Assembly: GCA_003222455.1 (NCBI GenBank)
Contig: QHWF01000438.1
Location: forward strand, 1-8,915
Length of the DNA: 8,915 nt
Source: Acidobacteriota bacterium
GTDB taxonomy: Bacteria; Acidobacteriota; Vicinamibacteria; Vicinamibacterales; CAVVIG01
Reading direction: 5' to 3'
This document shows positions 1-5,851 of the stretch, piece by piece. Under the pieces are notes generated by a model, which made no database searches, was not told where the DNA came from, and worked only from the letters and a program-made list of their open reading frames with translations. Within the stretch, counting starts at the first letter, position 1, and every line of letters starts with the position of its first letter. A program made the position numbers and the translations under genes.

Positions 1-65
1 AAGTGAGGCCGAGTCCCCGAGGCCTTCTGGACCAGCAGTCTCAACTCTTGGATCTTATCCGTCAT
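1..65 (-). CDS. Start of an unrecognised gene, cut by window edge
   Basis: An ATG at 65 on the minus strand opens a frame that stays open to the window edge. It gives 21 complete codons beginning MTDKIQELRLLVQKA, a helix-like, charged and leucine-rich start. A GAGG sits 9 bases upstream of the ATG, a good ribosome binding site. The start overlaps the end of the preceding gene (stop at 57-55) by 11 bases, as is common in tightly packed operons, so it is probably the fourth gene of the HNH-led operon. Nothing about its function can be read from 21 residues. The evidence is the start, the Shine-Dalgarno sequence and the spacing only. Confidence 0.55.
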   Translation of the reverse strand, partial: MTDKIQELRLLVQKASGTRPH

Positions 66-591
66 ATTCGACTGCCTCATTACTCGGCCGGGAAAGACGG
101 GAGATGGCGATGATAATCAGCATCCGGTCTAAGTTGGCCCGTGGCGCCTCCAAGACGAGCGCTCCATTCTGCCGGACCCATCGTCCCACTCTCGTGTGAT
201 CCACCGCATCAATCGCCGGCCGCACCGCCATTGGCGGCGCAGCTGCAGCGGATGGCCGGGCGATGATTTCGCGGCCGTCGGTCGAAGGGACGGATTCCTC
301 TTCGCGCCGAAGCTCCATTTCCCGCTCGTAGGCGATCTCAGAACTGTGTCTGAATCGAGCGCGCGCGACACGCCCGGCCTCGAGAAGCCAATTCAGGCAA
401 TTCTGGCCTACGAAATAGCAACGTTCGGTCTTAGCGTCTTTGAGGCCGAACAATAGGCGCGGCAGAGTCGATCCGCAGGCGTCACAGTGGTCATCTGGTC
501 GCGCCCGAACGAACCTCGCCAATCGTGCAAGCCTCTTGTCGCGGGCGAATTCTTGCAAAGCTGTCTCGTAGCCGCTGGGCTCGTTTGTCAT
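55..591 (-). CDS. Four-cysteine hypothetical protein, possible zinc-binding
   Basis: This is a 178-residue soluble protein I do not recognise as a named family. Residues 36-65 hold C36-x2-C39 and, after 18 residues, C58-x6-C65, a layout suited to one structural zinc ion. The surrounding residues (PRLLFGLKDAKTERCYFVG) look like a compact beta-hairpin treble-clef-like unit. A basic, helical stretch follows (about 70-100), then an Ala/Pro-rich linker and a C-terminal helix ending in an acidic tail. The start at 591 is chosen because its ATG overlaps the TGA of the upstream gene as ATGA, a coupling signal; the open frame continues 18 codons further upstream, but that stretch is Arg-rich and lies inside the upstream gene. 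It is the third gene of the operon led by the HNH nuclease. The zinc role is inferred from cysteine spacing; DNA or RNA binding is possible but unsupported. Confidence 0.7.
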   Translation of the reverse strand: MTNEPSGYETALQEFARDKRLARLARFVRARPDDHCDACGSTLPRLLFGLKDAKTERCYFVGQNCLNWLLEAGRVARARFRHSSEIAYEREMELRREEESVPSTDGREIIARPSAAAAPPMAVRPAIDAVDHTRVGRWVRQNGALVLEAPRANLDRMLIIIAISRLSRPSNEAVEYDG

Positions 592-1214
592 GGCGTGCGC
601 TCTACGACGGCACCTGCCGGTTCGCGATCTCGGTCGCACCCGCAATCTTCAACCGGAATTGGTCTGCCATCACGGGTACAGAAGGGCTGCACCCAAGGAC
701 ACTGCCACCAGCGCCGCCGTCGTTCGTCCGCGTCGTCAGCCGGGACAAGGTTCTCAACGTTAGGCGGGTGCGAGGATTCTATATCTGAACGGAAATCGCT
801 GATGGAGTATCGGGGATTTTCAGCCTTTCTGTCTTGCGCATAGGCCAGCCATTGATGCGGCGCTGGGGATTCCGTCGCCGCAACAACGTACCAACTCGGT
901 TCTTCTAGGAAGATTGCGTCAACGTTGACGTTATTCGTGGAGGATTCCTGCGAAGCTTCTGGCGTTTCAGCGCGGTTAAAGAATGTTCGCCAGACGAGCG
1001 CATACTTTTCCGCCTGCCTAACGCCGATTTCGAACTGGCGCGCAATACCGACCAACATGCCCTCGCCATAAACACTCCGACGCTGGGCTTCACAAAGGAT
1101 GGCGGCCTGGATTAGCCACGCCTTCTTGCCCACAGTTCTACTGATTCGAAATGCCTCGACTAGCTGCTCGTCGTCCAAAAACGCAATAGAGCCGATGCCA
1201 TCGCCAAGGACCAA
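588..1214 (-). CDS. Hypothetical protein with HTH-like stretch and Cys-containing tail
   Basis: The product is about 208 residues, of unrecognised family. The N-terminal half is helical (residues 15-80); residues 54-76 (LVGIARQFEIGVRQAEKYAL and on) read like a helix-turn-helix, so DNA binding is plausible but not shown. After a Ser/Asn-rich linker (about 82-98), residues 105-146 form a second unit with a WYVVAAT block and an AYAQDRKAENPRYSISDFR block, which looks conserved rather than random. The tail is Arg/Trp-rich and carries C172, C179, C191 and C193. The start is uncertain: the frame has no ATG or GTG before the upstream HNH stop, only a TTG at 1214 without a good Shine-Dalgarno site, and another TTG 12 codons in. 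The end overlaps the next gene as ATGA. It is the second gene in the operon, 45 bases after the HNH stop and in the same frame as it. Confidence 0.65.
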   Translation of the reverse strand: MVLGDGIGSIAFLDDEQLVEAFRISRTVGKKAWLIQAAILCEAQRRSVYGEGMLVGIARQFEIGVRQAEKYALVWRTFFNRAETPEASQESSTNNVNVDAIFLEEPSWYVVAATESPAPHQWLAYAQDRKAENPRYSISDFRSDIESSHPPNVENLVPADDADERRRRWWQCPWVQPFCTRDGRPIPVEDCGCDRDREPAGAVVERTP

Positions 1215-1259
1215 CTCGGTTTGGCTGAAACCAGAAAGGAAGGCACCCGCATCAAACCC

Positions 1260-1496
1260 TTACCGATACAACCGTCGCATCACTTCCGTCCCGGTCCGCT
1301 TATCCGTAACTCTTAATTCCGTCTCTGACTGAGTCAGCACCCAACCGCCCTCGTGAACATTCCGGTGGCACCGGCGGCATAGCGTCAGCAGATTCGATTG
1401 CGCATGGACCTGCTTATCCCGGCTGCCGCCCATTCGTTTGGGTATGACATGATGCCGATCAAGCTCGCCTCGGGTCGAACATATCGAGCAACCCAT
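1260..1496 (-). CDS. Small HNH endonuclease
   Basis: The product is a 78-residue stand-alone HNH nuclease domain. A zinc-type C3-x2-C6 is followed by LDRHHVIPKRMGGS (H15, H16), then N35 and LCRRCHRNVHEG with C40-x2-C43, H44 and H48. These supply the His-Asn-His catalytic set plus the four-Cys structural zinc site of the McrA/HNH_5-like group. Such domains nick or cut double-stranded DNA and occur in phages, mobile elements and defence loci. The frame is open to a TTG at 1532 and has another ATG at 1526, but those lie in the promoter's -35 element and spacer. The ATG at 1496 is immediately at the predicted transcription start, so I choose it and expect a leaderless message. The residues after about 52 form a short beta-rich tail. 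It heads the leftward operon and is divergent from the XRE regulator. Confidence 0.85.
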   Translation of the reverse strand: MGCSICSTRGELDRHHVIPKRMGGSRDKQVHAQSNLLTLCRRCHRNVHEGGWVLTQSETELRVTDKRTGTEVMRRLYR

Positions 1497-1503
1497 GAAT
1501 CTA

Positions 1504-1532
1504 ATTCTAATCGTACATCTATTCATTGTCAA
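1504..1532 (-). promoter_or_regulatory. Sigma70-like promoter of the HNH operon
   Basis: Reading the minus strand, TTGACA (1532-1527, six of six consensus) is followed by a 17-base spacer and TAGAAT (1509-1504, five of six). The predicted transcription start, 6-7 bases past the -10, falls at 1497-1496, on the ATG of the HNH gene. The match and exact spacing make chance less likely in GC-rich DNA. The leaderless reading is an inference from position. Confidence 0.7.
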
Positions 1533-1554
1533 GTCGCACTAAAGGCTCTATCAA
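1526..1554 (+). promoter_or_regulatory. Candidate promoter of the XRE regulator, overlapping the HNH promoter
   Basis: On the plus strand TTGTCA (1526-1531, five of six) is 17 bases from TATCAA (1549-1554, four of six). Transcription would start near 1561, leaving a leader of about 63 bases before the ATG at 1624. Its -35 uses the same bases as the divergent HNH promoter's -35, so the two would compete for RNA polymerase. The -10 is weak, so this is a tentative call. Confidence 0.4.
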
Positions 1555-1623
1555 CTCCTGAGCGGTAGACCGATGGCCGAGGAGCCGCCTAGAATTCGTC
1601 GAGGCATGTAAACGTGGGGCAGA

Positions 1624-1830
1624 ATGTCATCACTGCGTGAATTACGAGAGCGAAAGTTTCTTAGCCAAAGAGATCTGGCCAAAGCCGCCGGCGTCTCTAC
1701 ATTTACTATCTGGGAAATTGAGGGAGCGAAAGCGCGGCCGCGTCGATGGAGGACGCTAAGAAAGCTCGCGAAGGCACTCGGTGTTGAGCCATCCGAAATA
1801 GAGCTTCCGCGGTCTGACAAGAGTCGTTGA
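1624..1830 (+). CDS. Small XRE-family transcriptional regulator
   Basis: The product is a 68-residue protein that is essentially one Cro/CI-type helix-turn-helix domain. Helices 2 and 3 are at about residues 14-34 (SQRDLAKAAGVSTFTIWEIE), with the usual Q-x3-A-x3-G-V-S pattern. The following KLAKALGVEPSEIEL is the conserved end of the domain. It has no effector or dimerisation domain, so it probably binds DNA as a small dimer. A GGGG run lies a few bases ahead of the ATG as a weak ribosome site. It is divergent from the HNH operon, 127 bases from its ATG, the usual arrangement of a regulator controlling itself and its neighbour. The target is inferred from position only; I could not find a clear operator palindrome between the genes. 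Confidence 0.85.
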   Translation: MSSLRELRERKFLSQRDLAKAAGVSTFTIWEIEGAKARPRRWRTLRKLAKALGVEPSEIELPRSDKSR

Positions 1831-2004
1831 TTCAGCCCGATCGACCGGGGTTATCACTGAGATGTTCCGTGCCCACCTTTTCAGACGAAGGAATCGTACT
1901 CTGAGAGGTCCTATTGCGCAGGTTTGCGCCGCCCATTCGCGGGCACGCGAGATAGCGGGCCGAGATTAAGCCAGCCGCAACCTTATATCCTCAAGCCTGC
2001 GGCG

Positions 2005-2020
2005 AGTGCCTTGCGGCACC
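2005..2020 (-). terminator. Hairpin after the stalk gene, possible terminator
   Basis: Just past the stop codon of the stalk protein gene, the minus strand reads GGTGCC-GCAA-GGCACT: a five-base-pair perfect stem, extended by one G-U pair, closed by a GCAA (GNRA) tetraloop. No U-tract follows, so it is not a canonical intrinsic terminator. It may instead stabilise the 3' end. The rest of the 194-base gap between 1831 and 2024 shows nothing I can interpret. Confidence 0.25.
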
Positions 2021-2024
2021 TTCG

Positions 2025-5000
2025 TTAGCGCCCGGGCTTGCTGAGCTCGCGCACGATGGCGACGATTGTTAGCGTTGCCGCACTCACCACGAGGACGAAC
2101 AACCAGCCACTGTCCGCCTGCGTCTGAGAGCTGTTCTGACGCAGCCGACCATTCACAGGATCACGGAGAGCGCGTGGCCCAGCCCCCGACGCTGTGCGCG
2201 TCGCGGGGGCGAGACCAAGTATCGTCTTGGCGAGCCCGGTCCAAAGGCCAACACCAAGCACGACTCCACCCGCGAGCAAGAACACTAGGCCGCTCGAGAC
2301 GGCGAACGGGCCGCCGGTGTTTGGCAGACCGAGCGCGGGTGCGGCCCGGTTGGGCGTGGCGCCTGCTTGGGCCGGCGCCGGGGTGCTCGTCGCCGTCGCG
2401 CTCGGCATTAGATCGGGCGTGGCGCCGCTGCTAGGTGTGCTGGACGGGTCCGGAGTCGGCGTCGAGCTCGATATCGCCGTGGGCGTCGCTGTCGGCGTTG
2501 CAGTAGCTGTTGGTATCGCGGTCAGAGTTGGCGTTGCCGCCGGCGTGGCAGTCGGCGTCTGCGTGCCGGTGGGCGAGGGCGAAGCCGTGTCCGTCGGCGT
2601 GGCCGTCGGCGTTGGGCTCGGCGTCGCCGTGGGCGTCTGAGTTTCCGTGGGCGTCGGCGTGTCCGTCCCGGGGCTCGTCGCCGTGGCGCTCGACGTGACT
2701 GCGCCGGTGCTTGTTGCCGTGGCGGTCGGGGTGGCTGTCGTGGTGGGTGTGGGCGAAGCTGTCTGTGTCGGTGTGGCCGTCGGCGTTGGGCTCGGGGTCT
2801 CCATCGGCGTCTGAGTTTCGGTCGGATTCGGCGTGTCCGTCCCGGCGCTCGTTGCCGCAGCCGTCGGAGTGCCGGTCGGTGTCGGCGAAGCTGTCTGCGT
2901 CGGGGTGGATGTGGGCGTTGGGCTCGGGGTCGCCGTGGGCGTCTGCGTATCCGTGCCGACGCTTGTTGCTGTTGCGGTCGGCGTCTGCGTGTCGGTGGGC
3001 GAGGGCGAAGCCGTCTCCATCGGCGTGGACGTTGGCGTTGGGCTGGGCGTCGCCGAGGGCGTCTGAGTTTCGGTGGCTGTTGGCGTGTCCGTTCCGACGC
3101 TCGCTGCGGTTGCGGTCGGCGTCTGCGTGCCGGTGGGCGAGGGCGATGCCGTCTGTGTCGGGGTGGACGTTGGCGTTGGGCTGGGCGTCGCCGAGGGCGT
3201 CTGAGTTTGCGTGAGCGTCGGCGTGACTGTGCCGGCACTTGTTGCCGTTGCAGTCGGGGTAGCTGTCGCGGTGGGCGTCGGCGTGTCCGTCGCGCCCCCG
3301 CTCGGAGTCGCCGTTCCCGGTGCGGTTGCGGTTGCGATGGCGGTCGCGGTGGCTGTCGCGGTGGGTGTGGGCGAAGTCGTCTGCGTCGGGGTGGCCGTCG
3401 GCGTTGGGCTCGGGGTCGGCGTGGACGTTGGCGTTGGGCTGGGCGTGGCCGTCGGTGTCTGAGTTTGCGTGGGAGTGGGCGTGACTGTGCCGGCACTTGT
3501 TGCCGTTGCGGTCGGGGTGACTGTCGCGGTGGGCGTTGGCGAAGACGTCTGCGTCGCTTCAGGAGTCGGCGTGGGCGTATCTGTTGCGGCGCTTGTTGCT
3601 GTTGAGGTCGGCGTACCGGTTGTAGTCGGAGTGGGTGTGGCGGTTGGCGTTGATGTGGCGGTTGGAGTGAGGGTCGGCGTGGGAGTTGGTGTGTCCGTCG
3701 CGCCCCCGGTCGGAGTCGCCGTCGCAGGTGCGGTAGCGGTTGCCGTGGCCGTTACGGTTGGCGTGGCCGTTGCTGTCACGGATGGGCTCGGCGTCGGTGT
3801 CGTGGTTGGGGTCTGAGTGGGTGTCGAAGTTGGGGTCTGAGTGGGTGTCGAACTTGGCGTAACAGTAGGAGTAGGAGTGGCAGTTGCAGTCGGAGTTGTT
3901 GTCGGCGTTGCGGTCGCCGTCGGCGTCGGAGTCGGTGTCGAAGTAGCCGTGGCTGTACTCGTGGCGGTTGGTGTTGCCGTTGGCGTGCTTGTGGGCGTGG
4001 CGGTGGGCGAGGGGGTGGCCGTAGGTGTGGAAGTTGGTGCCGAGGTAGCCGTGGCTGTAGGCGTTGGGGTCGCCGTCCCTGTTGGTGTTCCCGTTGGCGT
4101 GCTCGTCGGCGTGGCGGTGGGCGAAGGGGTGGCCGTGGCTGTCGCCGTCGCGGTACCAGTTGCTGATGCGGTCGCGGTAGCGGTTGCTGTGGCCGTTGCC
4201 GTAGGCGTCGCGGTCGCTGTGGTTGTCGGTGTCGCTGTGGTCGTCGGAGTAGGCGTTGGTGTGGGAGTCGGTGTCGCTGTGCTTGTCGGAGTAGGCGTTG
4301 GCGTGGGAGTCGGCGTAGGCGCGGGTGTGTCCGTTGGTGTAGCAGTCGGAGTCGGCGAAGGGGCAGCTGTGGGGGTGCCGCTCGCTTCAGGAGTCGGCGT
4401 GGGCGTATCTGTGGACCCTTCTTGCTGCGAAATATGTACCGTCATGTTCCCGGACTCGCCGTTAAAGCCGCCTACTTGGATTCGGTAAGTCGTAGTGGGG
4501 ACGCCGAGGAATTGCACCTGCGAGGTCGTCATCGCCACGCTTGCGTCGTCGTTACATGTCAGTTGCACCAATGTCGAAACATTCGGGCCTGTATATACAG
4601 CCAGGATTGTGTCGAAGTCGGAACCAAGCGTGTCGATCGTGACGGTGCCAGTCGATGAAGGCGTGAAGTTGTACCAGACCGTCCTACTAATGGCGGCTAA
4701 TGGCGGGCCGGTGCAGTCCGGTGGTTCACCCGTCTCGGTCGTCGCTACTATCGTGCTCTTGGTGTCTGTGTACGGCAGCGGTGAAGCGGTTATCGCGCTG
4801 GCGAAGTTGTCATTCGCAGGCGTCGTTCCCCAGACCATACTGAGGGTTAGGTTTCCAGGCACCGAGTCCACGCTCCCGATCTGTATGAGATATGTCGTCC
4901 CGGAAGTAGCCGAAAACTGGACGGCCGAGGTCAGTCCTATCCCGGTGTCATCGTTGCATGCAACCTGGGTGAGCAGATTCAGGCCCGTGCCGGTATAGAT

Positions 5001-5288
5001 TGCTGCAACCGTGTCGTACGTCGACCCGGCAGTGTTGATCTTCACAATGCCATTCTGATTCGGCGTAAACGAGTACCAGACCGTGCTTTGCACGACATTG
5101 CATGGCTGCGGCTCGCCAGCCTCGAGAGTTGATTCCAGGACCGACTGCGGATTCGGGTTGTAGGGAAGTGAGGAAACAACAATCGCGTTCGCGAAGTTGT
5201 CGTTCGCGGGCGGGGCGGCGAATGCCATAATTACGGGCAACGCCGCCACCATCGCGAGGACGACGGCAAGCCCTCTCAGGTAACCCAA
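2025..5288 (-). CDS. Secreted Thr/Pro-rich stalk protein with LPNTGG anchor motif
   Basis: The 1087-residue product is exported. A signal peptide (MGYLRG, then a hydrophobic core to about residue 23, cleavage near AFA-APP) is followed by two tandem modules of about 125 residues (27-153 and 157-288). Each starts ANDNFA and contains a TVWYxFTP block, a D-T-(V/I)-x-A-(V/I)-YTG block and a CNDD block; they resemble beta-sandwich PPC-like modules of bacterial surface proteins. Each has one cysteine pair (C63/C111, C192/C245), probably disulfide-bonded. Residues about 293-985 are a Thr/Pro/Ala/Ser stalk. LPNTGG is at 988-993, then a hydrophobic helix (about 994-1016), a hydrophilic linker and a second hydrophobic helix (about 1062-1079) ending KPGR. 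The TTG start at 5288 is chosen for its strong GGAG 8 bases upstream and a clean signal peptide; the frame extends 19 codons to a TTG at 5345. No convincing promoter was seen. The role is probably a surface adhesin or wall-linked stalk; the ligand is unknown. Confidence 0.85.
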   Translation of the reverse strand: MGYLRGLAVVLAMVAALPVIMAFAAPPANDNFANAIVVSSLPYNPNPQSVLESTLEAGEPQPCNVVQSTVWYSFTPNQNGIVKINTAGSTYDTVAAIYTGTGLNLLTQVACNDDTGIGLTSAVQFSATSGTTYLIQIGSVDSVPGNLTLSMVWGTTPANDNFASAITASPLPYTDTKSTIVATTETGEPPDCTGPPLAAISRTVWYNFTPSSTGTVTIDTLGSDFDTILAVYTGPNVSTLVQLTCNDDASVAMTTSQVQFLGVPTTTYRIQVGGFNGESGNMTVHISQQEGSTDTPTPTPEASGTPTAAPSPTPTATPTDTPAPTPTPTPTPTPTSTATPTPTPTPTPTTTATPTTTATATPTATATATATATASATGTATATATATPSPTATPTSTPTGTPTGTATPTPTATATSAPTSTPTATPSPTATPTSTPTATPTATSTATATSTPTPTPTATATPTTTPTATATPTPTVTPSSTPTQTPTSTPTQTPTTTPTPSPSVTATATPTVTATATATAPATATPTGGATDTPTPTPTLTPTATSTPTATPTPTTTGTPTSTATSAATDTPTPTPEATQTSSPTPTATVTPTATATSAGTVTPTPTQTQTPTATPSPTPTSTPTPSPTPTATPTQTTSPTPTATATATAIATATAPGTATPSGGATDTPTPTATATPTATATSAGTVTPTLTQTQTPSATPSPTPTSTPTQTASPSPTGTQTPTATAASVGTDTPTATETQTPSATPSPTPTSTPMETASPSPTDTQTPTATATSVGTDTQTPTATPSPTPTSTPTQTASPTPTGTPTAAATSAGTDTPNPTETQTPMETPSPTPTATPTQTASPTPTTTATPTATATSTGAVTSSATATSPGTDTPTPTETQTPTATPSPTPTATPTDTASPSPTGTQTPTATPAATPTLTAIPTATATPTATPTAISSSTPTPDPSSTPSSGATPDLMPSATATSTPAPAQAGATPNRAAPALGLPNTGGPFAVSSGLVFLLAGGVVLGVGLWTGLAKTILGLAPATRTASGAGPRALRDPVNGRLRQNSSQTQADSGWLFVLVVSAATLTIVAIVRELSKPGR
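2310..2327 (-). other. Codons for LPNTGG sortase-like motif
   Basis: These six codons encode Leu-Pro-Asn-Thr-Gly-Gly directly before a hydrophobic helix, matching the LPxTG pattern that sortases cleave between Thr and Gly. Unlike a standard wall-sorting signal, the helix is not followed by a short basic tail at the C-terminus; about 75 further residues with a second hydrophobic helix follow. No sortase gene is in this window. Confidence 0.6.
2430..4409 (-). repeat. Thr/Pro-coding low-complexity repeat tract
   Basis: Nearly 2 kb of in-frame repeats encode alternating Thr and Pro/Ala/Ser (TPTPTATPT). Larger units are visible. A unit containing gtctgcgtg(c/t)cggtgggcga recurs at 2983 and 3121, exactly 138 bases (46 codons) apart, with a related copy at 2557. 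A 114-base (38-codon) spacing separates similar blocks at 3967 and 4081. A block starting gtgtccgtcgcgccccc occurs at 3283 and 3691 (408 bases apart). An identical 31-base stretch occurs at 3554-3584 and 4382-4412 (828 bases apart). All these spacings are multiples of three, and no frame break is seen. The tract likely evolves by slippage and unequal recombination, so length variation between strains, and assembly error, are both likely. Confidence 0.9.
3805..3852 (-). repeat. Perfect 24-base tandem duplication inside the stalk
   Basis: Two identical 24-base copies (3805-3828 and 3829-3852) encode TQTPTSTP twice within the Thr/Pro stalk. Perfect identity, including third codon positions, indicates a recent duplication compared with the diverged repeats around it. 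Confidence 0.85.
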
Positions 5289-5300
5289 GGAGTGCTCTCC
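5289..5300 (-). promoter_or_regulatory. Ribosome binding site deciding the stalk protein start
   Basis: On the minus strand GGAGAG (5300-5295) precedes the TTG at 5288, with 8 bases between GGAG and the start codon. This places translation at residue 20 of the longest open frame and gives a typical signal peptide. The 12 bases read GGAGAGCACTCC, which is also a near palindrome and could form a small hairpin masking the site. Confidence 0.65.
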
Positions 5301-5418
5301 GATATTGGCAGCCCGGCCTGGACAAGTTGGTCGATAGTAAGTCAAGCGTGGCGTCGAGAAGCCACACTTCTATAGACGCCAGAAACGGCCTCAGGAGTTA
5401 CAGTTTTCACCGGCTACA

Positions 5419-5450
5419 GTGGCCGATGCCACGAAAGACCCATCGGCCAC
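5419..5450. promoter_or_regulatory. Perfect 10-base inverted repeat, likely operator
   Basis: GTGGCCGATG (5419-5428) and CATCGGCCAC (5441-5450) are perfect inverted copies separated by 12 bases, so the arm centres are 22 bases (two helical turns) apart. The right arm covers the position where a -35 element for the promoter at 5466-5471 would lie (5443-5448). It lies between two divergent genes and upstream of both, so a terminator role is unlikely. A dimeric regulator binding site is the best reading; the regulator is unknown. Confidence 0.5.
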
Positions 5451-5462
5451 CCCCACCGGCAC

Positions 5463-5471
5463 TGATATAAT
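5463..5471 (+). promoter_or_regulatory. Extended -10 promoter of the DUF192 gene
   Basis: TGATATAAT is a perfect extended -10 (TGn plus TATAAT at 5466-5471). No TTGACA-like -35 is present at the right distance, which is tolerated by extended -10 promoters. Transcription would begin near 5478, giving a leader of about 23 bases that contains the GGAG ribosome site at 5492-5495. Confidence 0.65.
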
Positions 5472-5500
5472 CAGCCGAACGGTTCACCGCCGGAGCGACA

Positions 5501-5851
5501 ATGGTAGGCGCGGTCAATCAGAAGAACGACAGACAGCTGGCGAGCGAGGTTCGGGTTGCGCGCAGTTTGTGGGCCCGCTTCTGGGGGCTGATGGGCCGCC
5601 GGTCACTCCACGAAGCTCACGGCGTTCTGCTTACGCCATGCACCTCCGTCCACACGTTCTTCATGCGCTTTCCGATCGACGTGGTCTTCCTCGACCGGAA
5701 CGGCCGTGTCGTGAAAATTATTCCCGCCATGAAGCCGTGGCGCACAGCACTGGGTGGGCGAGGAGCGCGCAGCGCACTGGAACTAGAAGCCGGCGCAGCC
5801 GAGGCAAAGGACCTTGAGCTCGGGGATGTGATAACGCTTGCCGATGGTTAA
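5501..5851 (+). CDS. DUF192 family protein
   Basis: The 116-residue product matches the DUF192 (COG1430) family from end to end. It has LWARFWGLMGRRSL (residues about 22-35), GVLLTPCTSVHTFFMRFPID (about 41-60), then VVFLDRNGRVVKI, a PWR motif, and a C-terminal ALELEAG...LELGD strand pair. The PC-x-SVHTFFMR-x-PIDVVFLD core is the family hallmark. The biochemical role of DUF192 is not established; it is a small beta-rich fold, sometimes exported in other bacteria, but here there is no signal peptide. The start at 5501 follows GGAG with a 5-base gap. It is the only plus-strand gene in the right half and is convergent with the J-like/FHA gene, sharing TTAA for both stops. DUF192 genes are often seen near Tad loci, so a surface-apparatus link is possible but unproven. 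Confidence 0.9.
   Translation: MVGAVNQKNDRQLASEVRVARSLWARFWGLMGRRSLHEAHGVLLTPCTSVHTFFMRFPIDVVFLDRNGRVVKIIPAMKPWRTALGGRGARSALELEAGAAEAKDLELGDVITLADG

Noticed and set aside
592..645. Longer start of the four-cysteine protein
   Set aside because: The extra 18 residues are Arg-rich and lie over the upstream gene's coding sequence; the ATGA overlap at 588-591 is a better start.
2522..3496. Minus-strand Arg/Pro-rich frame of 324 codons inside the stalk gene
   Set aside because: It is the stalk repeat read in another frame; its bias follows from the repeats, and it sits wholly inside a well-supported gene.
3990..4025. G-rich plus-strand stretch that might form a G-quadruplex
   Set aside because: The G runs are uneven and are explained by Pro/Thr codons on the other strand; nothing else suggests a regulatory role.
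2430..4409. Possible CRISPR array or non-coding satellite
   Set aside because: Repeats are imperfect, keep a single coding frame and have no alternation of conserved repeat with unique spacers of equal length.
2194..4488. Long plus-strand open frames rich in Val and Gly opposite the stalk repeats
   Set aside because: They are the reverse complement of the Thr/Pro codons (ACN/CCN read as GTN/GGN), so the repeats keep that frame open automatically. They lack ribosome sites and ordered domains.
5289..5345. TTG at 5345 as start of the stalk protein
   Set aside because: It would put 19 mostly polar residues ahead of the signal peptide and has no ribosome site, whereas the TTG at 5288 has a strong one and gives a normal signal peptide.
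5369..5376. TCTATAGA palindrome as -10 of the stalk gene
   Set aside because: TATAGA is a fair -10 on the minus strand, but no -35-like sequence lies 16-18 bases upstream and there is no extended -10, so I did not list it as a promoter.
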